DNA from: a virus
Direction: 5' to 3' (one strand)
IMG/VR virus record: IMGVR_UViG_3300025138_007121
Span: 1-23,193 of that record
Length of the DNA: 23,193 nucleotides
Each line of letters starts with the position of its first letter. The first letter of the stretch is position 1. The notes beneath the pieces are model-generated. The model did no database searches, had not been told where the DNA came from, and saw nothing but the letters and a program-made list of their open reading frames with translations. Positions 23,004 to 23,193 of this stretch are shown here, one piece after another. Position numbers and translations under genes: made by a program.

Positions 23004-23183
23004 TTAAATCTCCTCCGATTCGCCGTCCCAGAAATCAATGTCATTTTCAATTTCATCTATTGACATGTTATTATAATCTTTAAGAGACTGTTTGTTTTGG
23101 TTTCTTCTAGACTTCTTTTTAGTCTTTTTTGTAGACTTAGTAAAGTCTTCCCAGTCATCGTCGTAATATTGAAAATCATTCAT
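23004..23183 (-). CDS. Small charged protein, 59 aa
   Basis: A 59-residue frame from ATG 23183 to TAA 23004. The N-terminal part is acidic-aromatic (MNDFQYYDDDWEDF), the middle is a Lys/Arg run (TKSTKKTKKKSRRNQNKQ) and the C-terminal part is acidic again (IDEIENDIDFWDGESEEI). It looks like a flexible, alternating-charge peptide without a fold that I recognise. It lies directly before the Cys-rich gene with no bases between (TAA then ATG). Only ten bases of upstream sequence are in the window, so the start (ATG 23183) cannot be checked with a ribosome site and a longer protein is possible. Confidence 0.6.
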   Translation of the reverse strand: MNDFQYYDDDWEDFTKSTKKTKKKSRRNQNKQSLKDYNNMSIDEIENDIDFWDGESEEI

Positions 23184-23193
23184 CTGTAAATTT

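Overview
The window is part of the genome of a large T4-like myovirus, most likely marine. Reading along the minus strand it carries sliding clamp (gp45), clamp loader large subunit (gp44), clamp loader small subunit (gp62), translational repressor RegA and, at the far end, family B DNA polymerase (gp43). That is the T4 order 45-44-62-regA-43. All 32 protein genes recognised lie on the minus strand. Most neighbours overlap by 1, 4 or 8-26 bases (TGATG or ATGA junctions), as expected for phage operons with coupled translation. No tRNA, CRISPR, insertion sequence or convincing intrinsic terminator was seen, and no stretch over 300 bases lacks a gene. A marine host is inferred from the general style of the genes (short RegA-gp62 forms, DegT/FkbM/GT clusters); the host itself cannot be named.

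Layout in transcription order (right to left). (1) 23183-18505, replication block: a 59-aa charged protein, a 201-aa Cys-rich protein, gp45, gp44, a GroES-like co-chaperonin, a 373-aa protein resembling DUF4338/DruA (inferred TTG start), gp62 and RegA. The GroES-like and DUF4338-like genes sit between the two clamp-loader subunits, which are adjacent in T4. (2) 18491-3951, a 14.5-kb carbohydrate island of 18 genes: about nine glycosyltransferase domains of several folds (GT2, GT8-like, GT9-like, GT11, GT-D, exostosin-like), two DegT-type PLP proteins (one truncated), an FdtA-type ketoisomerase, a GDP-mannose-4,6-dehydratase-like SDR, a sugar C-methyltransferase, a class I methyltransferase, two FkbM methyltransferase domains (one fused to a glycosyltransferase-like domain), a sulfotransferase and a DUF6165 protein. 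(3) 3955-3371: one virion-like protein gene preceded by a T4-late-promoter-like octamer, then a 36-aa gene. (4) 3367-1: a consensus sigma-70 promoter with an inverted repeat in its spacer, followed by dUTPase, a hypothetical protein (TTG start), a DUF1599/MazG-like protein and the first 687 codons of DNA polymerase, which runs off the window.

The replication genes would build the phage replisome and set its dose through RegA. The island could make and attach an unusual deoxy-/amino-/methylated and possibly sulfated sugar to a virion protein, the host envelope or DNA; the sequence does not say which. The dUTPase and MazG-like genes next to the polymerase fit nucleotide-pool control. The main points of interest are the insertion of the island between regA and gene 43, the DruA-like gene inside the clamp-loader operon, and several enzymes whose expected key residues are changed.
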